A stretch of 64,000 nt of DNA. Source: Diadophis punctatus similis. Taxonomy: Eukaryota > Chordata > Lepidosauria > Squamata > Dipsadidae. Positions within the stretch are counted from its first letter, which is position 1. Each line of letters starts with the position of its first letter. The translations under genes were made by a program, and so were the position numbers. Below are positions 20,600 to 33,055 of this stretch, piece by piece. Where the stretch lies: NCBI GenBank assembly GCA_023053685.1, contig JALIGW010000001.1, forward strand, positions 222,751,434 through 222,815,433, in the 5' to 3' direction. Below the pieces are notes generated by a model. The model was not told the DNA's origin, did not search any database, and saw only the letters and a list, made by a program, of their open reading frames with translations.

Positions 20600-23503
20600 T
20601 ACAGGATCCCTGGGACCCAACTCCAAGAATGGACCCCAAGCAAACAAAACAAACAACAAACCAAAAAGGGATGGGGAAGAAAACAAACTCCAACGCCAAA
20701 CAAGACACAAAGAAAGAACACCCACAATCAGGCACAAAGAACTCAAATGCCTCTACACAAATGCACAAAGCCTAGGGAATAAACAGGGTGAACTTGAAAT
20801 GTTAATGCACGAAGGTACACATGACATAGTTGGAATAACAGAAACTTGGTGGGACGAATCACACGATTGGAACACACAGATAAAAGGATACAAACTCTAC
20901 AAAAAAACCAGATCACACAAAAAAGGAGGTGGAGTTGCACTGTATATAAAGGACCACTATGTAGCTACAGAGCTACAAGTAACCAAGGAAGAAAACCCAT
21001 TAGAATGCATATGGGTCAACATAAAAGAAAAAAAGAACAACACAACAATACGAGTTTACTACAGACCACCAAACCAAACAGAAACAATGGACACCCTTTT
21101 TACCAACCAGCTAAAGAACATATGCAAGAAAAACAACATTGTAATAATGGGAGACTTCAACTACCTGGACATCAACTGGAAAACCAACTCAGCACCAAGT
21201 GAGAAATCTAACAGATTCCTAACCAGCCTAGCCGACAACTTCATTGTCCAAAAAGTGGAGGAGGGAACTAGAGGGGCAGCCATACTGGATCTAATACTTA
21301 CAAACAGAGAAGAAACAATAGAAGGAGTCGAAGCTGCGGGAACACTGGGCGAGAGTGACCACGTAATACTAAAATTCACCATAACGCAAACACAAATAAC
21401 TGAACATAACGACACCTATATCCCAGACTTTAAAAAAGTTGACTTCAATAAACTCAGAGAAAACCTGGGAAAGATCTCTTGGATGGAAGTACTAAAGGGT
21501 AAAACAACTCAAGAAGCCTGGGAGATCCTGAAAAACACAATCATAAAAGCCCAGAACACCACAATACCGATGCGGAAGAAAAACAAGAAATCCAAAAGGA
21601 AACCAGCATGGCTAAACAAAAATCTCACCGATAAACTGAATGAAAAAAAAGATAAATACAAAAAATGGAAAGAGGGGCACATAACCAAGGCAGAGTACCA
21701 ACAGACAGCCAGAATCTGTAAAGAAACAATCAGGACAGCAAAGGCCCAGAATGAACAAAGACTCGCAACAAAAGTCAAAGACAACAAAAAAAGCTTCTTC
21801 CAACACATTAACAACAAGAAAAAAAAATCAAAGAAACAGTTGGTCCACTAAAGAGAGAAGACAGCAAAGAAGTAACAGGCAACACAGACAAAGCAGAGCT
21901 ACTGAACACATTCTTCGCATCAGTCTTCACACAAAAGGAAACTGCAGCTCAACTACCCAGCAACACAAATATAAAAAACAGATTCGAAGCAAGACTCAAC
22001 CTAAGCAAAAATACAGTAAGAGATCACCTATCTGAACTTAATGAATACAAAGCACCAGGACCAGACGGATTACATCCCAGAGTCCTAAAAGAACTAGCAG
22101 AAGTCATTTCAGAACCACTGCACCACATCTTCCACAAATCCTGGAACACAGGGGAACTACCTGAGGACTGGAAAAGAGCTGACGTGGTCCCCATCTTCAA
22201 AAAAGGTAAAAAAACAGACCCAGGAAACTACAGACCAATCAGCCTAACATCAATACCTGGGAAAATACTGGAAAAAATAATTAAAAACCAGATCTCCCAT
22301 CATCTAAAAACAAACCAAGTAATAACCAACAGCCAACACGGATTTGTTAAGAACAAGTCATGCCAAACCAACCTCATTTCATTCTTCAACACTGTGACCA
22401 AATTAGTAGACCAGCGTAATGCAGTAGACATAATATACCTGGACTTTAGCAAAGCATTTGACAAAGTAGACCACAACCTACTCCTTTGTAAGATAGAAAA
22501 AAGTGGGATAGACAGCTACACAACCAGATGGATTAACAATTGGCTGACCAACCGTACCCAGCGAGTAGTCCTCAATGGCTCTAAGTCCACATGGAGAGAA
22601 GTAAGCAGTGGGGTACCACAAGGTTCCGTCCTAGGCCCAGTACTCTTCAATATCTTTATAAATGACCTAGATGAGGGAATAGCAGGAGAACTAACCAAAT
22701 TTGCAGATGACACCAAGCTGGCGGGAGTAGCAAACACCCCAGAGGACAGACTCAAAATCCAGAGGGACCTTGACAGACTCGAACACTGGGCCAAAACCAA
22801 CAAAATGAAATTTAACACAGAGAAAAGTAAAATTCTGCACCTAGGCAAGAAGAATCAAAAATACACATGCAAACTGGGCGAAACCACACTCAATAGCAGC
22901 GATTGCGAAAGGGATCTCGGAGTCCTGGTAGACAGCCAACTAAATATGAGCCAGCAGTGTGCAGCAGCAGCCAAAAAGGCCAACACAGTCCTGAGCTGCA
23001 TAAATAGAGGGATACAATCAAGGACCAGAGAGGTACTAGTACCACTCTATAAAGCCTTGGTCAGACCACATCTAGAGTACTGCATCCAGTTTTGGTAACC
23101 ACATTACAAAAAAGACATTGAAACTCTAGAGAAAGTGCAGAAGAGAGCAACCAGGATGATAAAGGGTCTGGAAAATAAAACATACGAAGAGCGGTTGCAG
23201 GAACTGAGCTTGGCCAGTCTAGCGAAGGGAAGGACCAGGGGTGACATGATAGCAGTGTTTCAATACTTGAGGGGATGCCACAGAGAGGAGGGGGTCAGGC
23301 TGTTCTCTATGGCACCAGAAAGCCAAACAAGGAATAACGGATGGAAGCTGAGCAAGGAGAGATTCAACCTGGAAGTTAGGAGAAACTTTCTGACAGTGAG
23401 AGCGATCAACCAGTGGAACAGCTTGCCAGCAGAGGTCGTGAGAGCCCCAACACTTGCGACCTTCAAGGAGAGACTGGACTGCCATCTGTCTCAAATGGTG
23501 TAG
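20600..23503 (+). pseudogene. CR1 ORF2 (endonuclease-reverse transcriptase), two lesions
   Basis: The endonuclease starts LKCLYTNAQSLGNK (about 20740) and keeps ITETWWDES, GDFNYLDINW, TRGAAILDLILTN and the ESDHVILKF block. The reverse transcriptase has APGPDGLHPRVLK, NYRPISLTSIPGK, DIIYLDFSKAFDKVDH, GVPQGSVLGPVLFN and the catalytic KFADDTKLAG (about 22700). The C-terminal part ends [15 protein letters not shown] at 23503. Lesions: a frameshift in the A-run near 21820-21830, and an in-frame TAA at 23096-23098, where the copy at 52.7 kb reads TCA. Everything else is open. Confidence 0.9.
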
Positions 23504-23690
23504 GAACTCCTGCTTGAGCAGGGGGTTGGACTAGATGACCTACAAGGTCCCTTCCAACTCTAATAATAAATCTAAAAAAAAATCTAAATACATGGAAAAA
23601 AGTAAGACACCCCCCTAAATAAGCCCTAGTGTTTATTTTGGGCTTCAAAAGAAAATAAGACCCGGTCTTATTTTCGGGCAAACATGGGTA

Positions 23691-24533
23691 GAACAGGATT
23701 AGTAGCTGTGGTATAGCATACTTATGAATTCAGGCCTCTGTTCTCTCTAAGATGAAGGGCTTATATACTAATCAATGATGTTGAGCATATTATTTTGTGT
23801 TATGTACTCTAATGAATACAAACATATTATATTTATCTCTGTGTTTATACATATGTATCCAAATACTTCTCTTTAATTAAATGGCTGTAGGGGGGGAAGC
23901 GACATACAGCTCTGTAATGAGAAAAACATATCTTACTTGACTTCACACAGAGAAATCTAAGGATGACAAAAGAGCGGATTGATTGAACAGTGGTCTCATT
24001 TTCTGATTCCATAATCAGCAAGGTTACAATCTGGGTGGCTCTAAAAAGGCTGCAATGTGTTCACCTCTCCCTTGAGAACTGATACAACATGATGCAATAT
24101 ATTTTATATTGGATGCCATGTCCTCATATCGTCCTCAAACATTAAGCACCACAAAATATGCAGATAATATGGAATGAGAGGACACACAGAAGAACAAGCC
24201 ACAGATGGCTAGCACATGGGTTTTCTTATCTCTTCTTTTTTTGATAGTTATGTAGGATTTAATCTCTGTTTGTTTATCTTCTTTAAAATCTACACACAAG
24301 CAAGAAAATATGCCCACATTGTTTCCCATGAAAGAAACTAACGTTCCTTAGGAGGGAAGATTTGTCTCTTACTAAAATTTCTGTAGGCCAAATATTTTTC
24401 ATGGTCATCTCAGCAAACAGATAGAAATCTATAACAGGATCTCCCATTTTGTGTTGTCTCAGGACTTTTCCTGATTTGCACTGAGCTACAGCACAAACTT
24501 GCTCTGGCATCATCTTCCTTCTGCTATGTCTGC
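23691..24533. other. Unassigned sequence with one weak exon-like stretch
   Basis: No repeat hallmark was recognised. On the minus strand, about 24353-24512, an open stretch beginning KMMPEQVCAVAQC and ending TMKNIWPTEIL is bounded by an AG on one side and GTAAGA on the other. It matches no protein I know and may be chance. Confidence 0.35.
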
Positions 24534-24541
24534 CTGTTCCG

Positions 24542-25063
24542 CAGTGGTGGGTTCCTACAGGTGCGGTCCACTCTATAGCACCGGTAGCAGCCCGCTGGTG
24601 ACGTCACAGTACCGGTGCGGTCAGTTGCCGGTGCCTGGGCGCTGCCATTTTTTTTAAAAAAATTATTTTTTAAAAAAAATTTCTTCTGCGCATGCCCAGA
24701 AGCCGAGCTTCCGGCACTGTGCATGCGCTGCCTTCCTTCCCCACAGTGAGTCCAAGCAGGGGAGGATGGCTGAGGGAGTGTGTGAGATGCTGAAAGAAAG
24801 GGCGGAAGGACCTATCTCAGTTCCCCTCCCTTCAGCAGTCCGAGAAGCCACGAACTCGCGGTGATGATCATAGGCATTTTTGCACGTTCGAGGCTTCTCG
24901 AGCTGCTGACGGGAGGGGGAACGGGCGGCAGGATCTATCTCAGTTCCCCTCCCTTCAGCAGTCCGAGAAGCCATGCCCACCCGGTCACATGGCCGGCAAG
25001 CCACACCCACAAAATAAGCCATGCCCACAGAGTGGTAGTAAAAAAATTAGGAACCCGCCCCTG
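24542..25063. mobile_element. Nonautonomous hAT transposon, 522 bp
   Basis: Terminal inverted repeats CAGTGGTGGGTTCCTA and, inverted, CAGGGGCGGGTTCCTA are flanked by an 8-bp duplication, CTGTTCCG (24534-24541) and CTGTTCTG (25064-25071). The single difference is a CpG-type change. There is no transposase frame. The interior has the CTTCTGCGCATGC and TTCCGGCACTGTGCATGCG motifs, also found in the partial copy at 33056-33348. Confidence 0.85.
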
Positions 25064-25121
25064 CTGTTCTGCAGCCCAAGAATGAAGCAGCTACAAGTCA
25101 CATGCCAGAGTTAAAGTAGTA

Positions 25122-25137
25122 TTTTCCCCTTTGTTTT
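25122..25137. repeat. Target-site duplication of the HAL1-like element, left copy
   Basis: TTTTCCCCTTTGTTTT occurs here and, identically, at 27870-27885. It flanks the ORF1-only element. Confidence 0.93.
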
Positions 25138-27869
25138 TTTTAATCAAAAAGTTTTATTAGTACAAAGTACAAACATTTTTCTCTTTTTCTCCCCCCCTTC
25201 CCCCCATCCCCCTCCCCCCCTCTCACCCCCCCCCACCCCACCCCCGACTTCCCAGAAAAAGCACAGGGCATGTTATTCATTACAATAAATTTAAATTATA
25301 CTAAAAAAAATCTTAATTTCCACATTTCTTTAAATCTTTAACTCTGTGTTGTTCAAAACTTTTTAAGCATAATCCAAGAATCAAGCATATTGTTAATCAA
25401 ACATCATTTCAATATTTCAGGCTGCTAATTTATTCCACTAAATATCTTTCCTTTATATAATCTTTGTATAATCTATTATAATAATATAAAGAGAAAAGAA
25501 ACGAGGGGAAAAAAAGAAAAAAAAGAGGAAAAAAAGAGGAAGAAATCTTTCTTTCACCATTTCATTCAATTATCATTTCCTCAATATTAAGTAAAAATTT
25601 AGTTAAGTAAATATTAAGTAAAACTACCTTTTTCATTATACCTCATCAATATACATAAAGATTTAAAATATTCTAGCGAAATGTTACTTCCAATATTTCT
25701 AGATTCCTTTAACTCCTTTTAACTCAGAAAATTTTAAACTTAATCTTGAAGTCAAACACATTATTAATAGCCTAACATTACAATATATCAGGTTACTAAT
25801 TTCACAAAAATTCTAAATCTTTGATTATTTTGAAATATAATAATAATAAAAAAGGAAAGACAAAGACAAAACAAAACAAAAAAGAAAAACACAGCCATGA
25901 AAATCATTTCCTCAATAATCCTCTTACTGCAAGATGTCCATTTACGTTCATCTCTCCATCTATCCTATAACGTCCCACACTAGCACCAAACTTTAGTCGT
26001 TCCTTCCTCTCGGTCAAATTTTGAATCTGGTTCTTGCAGCCTTTTGTAGCTTGGCAATTTTTGATTTGTCAGCTCTACTCTTGTCTGACTCTGATCCTCT
26101 GTCTCCTTTTCCACATTATAAACATCTCTCTGACTCTGTAAATCACCTTGAGTCATCAGCACTCTTTCTGTTTGAGCAACAATCGGTGGCTCTCCTTTCT
26201 CCTCTTCTGTTGGTTTCATGCTTCTTCCTTCTGGAATTTTGGATATATCGGCCTTTAAAACTTTAACATAAAAATCAGTAGCTTTCATTATCGTGTTGAG
26301 CCGGTATCTTTTTTCAAAATATCTCACCACTATCACCATTGGGGCATCCCATTTGTACTGTAGGTTCTGTTTTTTAAGTTCTTCCACGAGAAAGGTATAA
26401 CCCTTTCTAGCTCTGAGCATTTTAGGAGGAATTTCTTTCAGTGTCAGTACTTCCTGTCCATTTATTTGGAGCTTATTCTTGAAGGTCGCCTGTAAGATTT
26501 TATTACGTAAGGCCCTTGTAGTAAAATATATTACAATGTCCCTTGGCAGATGTTTTTGTTTGGCGATCCAAGAGTTAACACGGTATATCTTATCAATTTG
26601 CATGACCAATTCTTCTTTAGTCATTCCTGACACCTGCACCAGAGCTTCCAACATCCTCCCTTTCAGATCTTCATATTTTTTCTCTTTTAAACCTCTTATT
26701 CTTAAGGCAAATCCCATGCTTCTGAATTGGATCATTAACACCTCTGTTTCAAAATTTTCAATATTGTTTTGAGTTTTGCCTATATTTTCCCCCAAGGTTG
26801 TCACAAACTGTTTATTTGCTTCCACATCCTTTTCCAAAATTTCCATATTTACTGCTATTGCTTGAAATGCAACTATCATATCCTTCCTCAGTTGTTGTTC
26901 ATCTTAATGATAATGTCCATCTTCTCTAAATGCAGGCAGCCTGCATTTTTTATTAATTTCATTAATTTTTGAATTAAATTCCATAATCAGTTCATTCTTC
27001 ATAATTTTTAAGGTATTAAATAAATTTTCAGGTGTTAAAGTCTGTGGGGGTGTTAAGTAAGAAGGGGATTGCATTCTTGAAGTATAAACAGAGGGATGCT
27101 CAAGTCCTTTATTAAAAACAATCTTTCCAGATTTAGAAGCCATTTAAAATTTTAGATTAAGCTTTAGTTTTAATCCAAAATCAGAGAGTGCAAAGAGTTC
27201 ATCAAAGTCCAACATTTTCAAAAGTGTACAAGAAGAAACCCAAATCCATAATTGAAAAAGTTCTTCCCAGATGCTGAAACCATTTAGATTTTAAAATTTA
27301 AATTGTTCTTTTAATCCAAAGTCAAAGATAAAAAAGAAAAAGAAAATTTTTCCCTCGGAATCAGAGGTTTCCATGAAGAGGGCTGCAAAATGAAACTTTC
27401 TTTGTAACTTTCGCTTTTCCACGCCCTTCTAAACTTCAATCGCCATTTTAAAACATCTTGCTAAATTGTAGCTTCCGAAGTGAGAATCAACATAGAGTTA
27501 AGTATGGTTACTTGCCCAGCTTGTCTCCTGGCTTTTTCTGCTGCTGCTGTTTGAAAAAATTGTAATCTGTCATTTAAAGCAGGGTTGGTCGCGATCTTCT
27601 TGCTCCGCTAAAAAGCGGAGATGTCCCGGATCCGGAGCATTGGCCAGGTTTCCAGGGAGCCCTCACCCTTCGCGCCCCAGGATTTCCTCCTGAGACACTT
27701 GGGCGGTCTCTACCTGTGCCTGCCTGCTCTTCACCCTCCCCTTTGCCCGGGGAGGGGGTTTTTGGCCGCCAGTCAGCTGTTTGTCGGCTGCACTGGCGGC
27801 TTAAACGGAACCGGAGACTGGCGCTCGACGGGGACCATCTTTGGAGACCGCAGAGCCAAACCGGAAGCC
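25138..27869 (-). mobile_element. ORF1-only L1 derivative (HAL1-like) with perfect TSD
   Basis: Read on the minus strand, a GC-rich 5' UTR (27869 to about 27145) is followed by L1 ORF1 (27143-25980), then about 840 bp of AT-rich 3' UTR with AATAAAA and a short A-tail at 25138. A 16-bp perfect target duplication brackets exactly this 2.73-kb unit, so it inserted as one piece without ORF2. A G-rich purine tract on the minus strand at 25190-25252, near the 3' end, resembles the G-quadruplex-prone tract of L1 3' UTRs. The structure is that of half-L1 (HAL1) elements, which depend on L1 enzymes. An alternative is a one-off internally deleted L1 RNA. Confidence 0.85.
25980..27143 (-). pseudogene. 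L1-type ORF1 protein of the HAL1-like element (one in-frame stop)
   Basis: It starts at ATG 27141-27143 (MASKSGKIVF) and runs 387 codons to the TAG at 25980. A single in-frame TAA at 26904-26906 follows GHYH. Downstream come a coiled coil (about residues 88-120), the RRM-like domain (RVNSWIAKQKHLPRDIVIYF), and the C-terminal domain (LTLKEIPPKMLRARKGYTFL, then FEKRYRLNTIMKA). These align with the ORF1 at 6793-7878. The frame is otherwise open, which implies the element was recently able to make the protein or was copied from one that could. Confidence 0.82.
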
Positions 27870-27885
27870 TTTTCCCCTTTGTTTT
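27870..27885. repeat. Target-site duplication of the HAL1-like element, right copy
   Basis: This is identical to 25122-25137. Confidence 0.93.
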
Positions 27886-28874
27886 AACACAACTGAGGGC
27901 AGCATGAAAATATTTTTTTTAAATCCCAGGCTTTGTCAGCAGTACATTGGAGGGAGGCTTCGTGGCTGCTGTGATGGAAAGGGGACAGGAAATGGCCTTG
28001 AAGGCCAGTAGCAAGAGCTGCTGCCAAGGTCAGATAGGTGAGGCTTGAGCCTAGGCTAAACAACAAACTTAAAAAATTCTCTCAGACAAGCCTCTCCCTG
28101 GTTCATATGACAATAAAGAGAGAGTGTGAGAAGCACATTCTGACTTGTAAGATTCTGTTGTTATGTTCCAATCAAAATAGTTTTAGACCTCTGTAGCATT
28201 AGTTCTGTCTGATCTACCTAGTAGTGCTGAAACATGTCTGAAACATGAAGCAAAAGAGGCAAGAGAGTCAAATAAGGATCACCTATGGGGACAATAAATT
28301 TCATGCGACTATAGTCTTCACCTATTCAAATGTAGCTGATTAGCACAGCCATGGAAAGAGGCACTTAGCAATTTTGACAGCAATAATCCAGATTAAATTT
28401 GTCCTATTGATTTTGGCAGCATATAAAGGGTCTTTTTCTTTTGTCGCTTGAAATCTGGACCAGATTTTAATTTCAATGTACATTGCAAAGCTTCAGCTAC
28501 CTCGCCTGGCCCGAAGCTGCTGCTGCCTGGTTATCTTCAACTACCTACCCAGCCTTCCAAAACACCATAAGACCTCCATAATGTGGAAAACCTCAGTCGC
28601 CCATCTGGCCAAGCAACACTTACAACTGCAGGGATGCTGCAACTTCCCTCACCCAACTATCTCCCCTGATCTATGCCCTTTTGGCCACCCTGCCCACTGG
28701 CACTCAATGGTGGCAGCATCATGACAGTATAATGAATTAAGATGGCAAACCCTTTTGGAATTACATCAATAAAAATCTCCCTATCTTAATTTCCTTCCTT
28801 GTCCTACATCAGATATTGTATGCATTAAACTAAATAGCAGTTAAATTACACAGAAGAACTAATAAAAAATCAGC
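27886..28874. other. Unassigned intergenic sequence
   Basis: ORFs of at most about 80 codons without motifs occur. No repeat hallmark was recognised until the BovB begins near 28875. Confidence 0.5.
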
Positions 28875-29567
28875 TTAACGTCCCTGATAACCACAATGGG
28901 GTGGTTATGAGCCAGACATCCTGGAATGATGCATTAAAAGTGCTACACTCAATTTGCCAGCAAATTTGGAAAACTCAACAGTGGCCACAGGATTGGAAAA
29001 GGTCAGTTTACATTAAAATTCCAAAGAAGGGCAATGCCAAAGAATGTTCAAACTACCACACTATTGCACTCATTTCACATGCTAGCAAAGTTATGCTCAA
29101 AATCCTACAAGTTAGGTTCAGCAGTATGTGGACCGAGAACTACCAGAAGTACAGGCAGGATTTCGAAGAGGCAGAGGAACTAGAGATCAAATTGCCAAGA
29201 TACGCTGGCTCATGGAGAAAGCTAGGGAGTTTCAGAAAAACATCTACTTCTGCTTCATTGACTATGCTAAAGCCTTTGATTATGTGGATCACAACAAATT
29301 GTGGCAAGTTCTTAAAGAGATGGGAGTACCAGACCATCTTATTTATCTCTTGAGAAACCTAGATGCTGTTCAAGAAGCAACAGTGGACACGGAACCATTG
29401 ATTGGTTCAAAATTAAGAAAGGAGTTCGGCAAGGCTGTATACTGTCACCCTGCCTATTTAACTTATATGCAGAGCACATCATGAGAAAGGCGGGGCCAGA
29501 TGAATCACAAGTTGGAATTAAGATTGCCGGGATATCAACAACCTCAGATATGCAGATGATACCACTC

Positions 29568-30779
<1,212 letters not shown>

Positions 30780-31694
30780 TACCACTCTAATGGCAGAAAG
30801 TGAAGAGGAACTAAAGAGCCTCTTGATGCAGGTGAAGGAGGAGAGTGCAAAAGTTAGCTTGAAACTCAACATTAAGAAAACTAAGATCATGGCATCTGGC
30901 CCTCAATTCCTGGCAAATAAATGGGGAAGAAATGGAGGTAGTGACAGATATTATTTTCCTGGGCTCCAAGATCACCACAGATGGGGACTACAGCCAAGAA
31001 ATTAAAAGACACTTGCTCCTGGGGAGGAAAGCTATGGCAACCAAACAGCATACTAAAAAGCAGAGACATCACCCTGCCAACAAAAGTGCGTATAGTCAAG
31101 GCTATAGTTTTCCCAGTTGCAATGTCTGGCTGTGAAAGTTGGACCATAAGAAAGGCTGAGCGCCAAAAAATTGCGGACTTTGAACTATGGTGCTGGAGAA
31201 GACTCCTGCGAGTCCCTTGGACTGCAAGGCGATCAAACCGGTCAGTCGTAGAGGAGATCAACCCTGACTGCTCTTTAGAAGGCCAGATCCTGAAGATGAA
31301 ACTCAAATACTTTGGCCACCTAATGAGAAGGAAGGACTCACTGGAGAAGAGCCTAATGCTGGGAAAGATTGAGGGCAAAAGAAGAAGGAGATGACAGAGA
31401 ATGAGGTGACTGGATGGAACCACTGAAGCAGTCTGTGTGAGCTTAAATGGACTCCAGGGATGGTAGAGAACAGGAAGGCCTGGAGGAACATTGTCCATGG
31501 GGTCACAATGGGTCGGACACGACTTTGCAACTAACAACAACAAAAATAGTTCTCTAGCTCTTTGCTGACCTCTTGTGTTCAATATAAAGATTTGATGAGA
31601 ACAAAGAGCTAAATTGCTACTGCAATTCCAATACTAGATCTCATCTTTTTAAACTCTTAAAGAGCAAAGTAGATTAAAAAATATAGATCAGATT

Positions 31695-31850
31695 TCAAAA
31701 ATATAATTGTCAGATGGTTGCCAAGCACCTGAAATGAAATCAGGTGACCACAAGAGGGTGGTGCAACATTTTACAATGGTTAGTTCTGCACAAGCAGTAG
31801 CTTTAACAGTCATTAAGCAACTAGTCATAAATCAAGGACTCCACTCTCCA
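31695..31850 (+). mobile_element. Fragment of the 4463-4815 repeat family
   Basis: The order GTTGCCAAGCACCTGAA, CAGGTGACCAC, AACAGTCATTAAGCAAC and AAATCAAGGACT follows that of the reptile repeat seen at 4463-4815. It is diverged, so the assignment is tentative. Confidence 0.4.
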
Positions 31851-32029
31851 AACTCTTTTTATTCAGAGCTAAACGCCATAAAGATCCACTGTAATTATTA
31901 TTTAAGATATCTTCTGTAGTGCTGTGCTCATCAGATGTTTGGGATTTTAACTCCCACAATCAGCACACAGGGGGATAAAAAATGAGATTAGGGGAGCAGG
32001 AATCCAGTATTTCTGAAAACTGGGAAATG

Positions 32030-32880
32030 TCTATAGAGATTCTCAGTCATCCAGGTCATGGTTGTCCCTAAGGTGCTTTTTCAAGAGGCAACTGGCCTTT
32101 CTGGTTTTTCTTTGAAGGCATTCCACTTCTCATCCAACAAGCTTCTTCAGCTCTGACTGGATGGTGAGGAATGGAAGCATTTCTATTCCTTGCTGGTCAT
32201 TTGCTTTCTTTTAGCAAGTTGTTAAGGGCCACCTGGAGGTATATCTGTGTCATCAGGGTCACCTGAGTGGTGCAAATGGGTGTGGAGCCTTCTTGGAACT
32301 GTTGAAAGGACTGTGTAGTATAGATTGGAGATAGATGATGTTGTATCCCTCTCCCTCTGTTGAGAGAGGGCTGTTAAATTTTGACACAGTTGGGTTCTAT
32401 GACCCCTCTTTCAAATCAGCAGTCCTCTCTGTCCAAAATGTGGACTTTTCTACCTTCAAAAGAGTGGCCTTTGTCTTTTAAATGCAGATGGACTGCTGAA
32501 TCTAGTCCTGATGGATTTGTACTCCTATGTTGTGCCATGTATTTATGACACGATTTCTTTGTTTCCTCAATGTACAGATTTGCACATGGCTCATTGCATT
32601 GTACTGCATATACCACATTGTTTAGTTTGTGTCTGGGTGTTTTATCCTTGGGGTGGACAAGTTTCTGCCTGAGTGTTTTCTTGGGTTTGAAATGTGCATG
32701 TATGTTGTGTTGGCTGAAGATCCTCCTGAGTTCTTCCGGTATTCCTGCAATGTATGGAATGACAACATTGCTTTGTTTATTGTTCTCTTTGTTGTCTGTT
32801 ATGGACAAGGCCTGAAGGGTCTTTTTTGAGATAGCCCACTTTTTTGAAGGCCCACTTGAGATAGCCACACGTTCTGATAT
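32030..32880 (-). mobile_element. Penelope-like element (PLE), 3' part, minus copy
   Basis: The minus-strand open frame 32868-32416 (about 150 codons) holds the RT-to-endonuclease linker (PYIAGIPEELRRIFSQH, LRQKLVHPKDKTPRHK) and a GIY-YIG-type endonuclease core (NVVYAVQC, then LYIEETKKSCHKYMAQHR, then HLKDKGHSFEG). PLEs use this endonuclease to prime reverse transcription. The usual Gly of the YIG-type motif is Glu here (LYIEET), so catalysis is doubtful. The 3' UTR runs on to about 32030 and contains GGATGAGAAG, where related copies would be expected to have a hammerhead-like core, but it is degraded. The 5' end abuts an inverted second copy. Confidence 0.8.
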
Positions 32881-32881
32881 G

Positions 32882-33055
32882 TTTTAATTCTTTTTCTTTC
32901 TTTGGAAACAAAACAACCACTTCATAAATGCATGGCACAACATAGGGGAAAACAAACCCATCAGAACTAGATTCAGCAGTCCATATGCATTTAAAAGACA
33001 AAGGCCACTCTTTTGAAGGCAGCAAAGTCCACATTTTGGACAGAGATGACTACTT
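32882..33055 (+). mobile_element. Penelope-like element, plus copy, endonuclease fragment
   Basis: In + orientation the sequence corresponds to the GIY-YIG tail of the neighbouring minus copy (ETKQPLHKCMAQHR, then, after a frameshift, HLKDKGHSFEGSKVHILDR). It starts within a few bases of the 5' end of that minus copy, giving a head-to-head arrangement. Its 3' UTR resumes at 33349 after a hAT fragment. Confidence 0.75.

Larger units (their letters stand above)
19165..23592 (+). mobile_element. Nearly full-length CR1 LINE
   Basis: The parts are a GC-rich 5' region (19165-19680) with a large inverted repeat, ORF1 with an SGNH-esterase domain, ORF2 with endonuclease and reverse transcriptase, and the CR1 3' end (GAGCAGGGGGTTGGACTAGA, then CAAGGTCCCTTCCAACTC). 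It finishes in the short repeated tail TAATAAATCTAAA. There is no poly(A), as expected for CR1. ORF2 has only one frameshift and one nonsense change, so this is a young copy. The exact 5' end is not defined by a target duplication; CR1 often lacks one. Confidence 0.87.
19027..23688. mobile_element. Inverted-repeat DNA transposon (TA target) enclosing a CR1
   Basis: The left end CTCTGTTTCCCTGAAAATAA and the right end, inverted (CCCATGTTTGCCCGAAAATA), are terminal inverted repeats that both run into AAGACC. TA lies outside each end (19025-19026 and 23689-23690). Next to the ends lie paired AATAAGCCCTAG motifs. About 140 bp of it remain on the left and 95 bp on the right, with the CR1 between them. 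No transposase frame is present. I infer a short nonautonomous element into which the CR1 inserted. Confidence 0.65.

Noticed and set aside
32130..32165. Hammerhead ribozyme in the 32-kb Penelope-like copy (and at 33485-33540)
   Set aside because: The region has GGATGAGAAG in the right context, but the core CTGATGA is not present and GAAA is lost (GTGGAAT in one copy, GCAAAAC in the other). At most it is a degraded relic.
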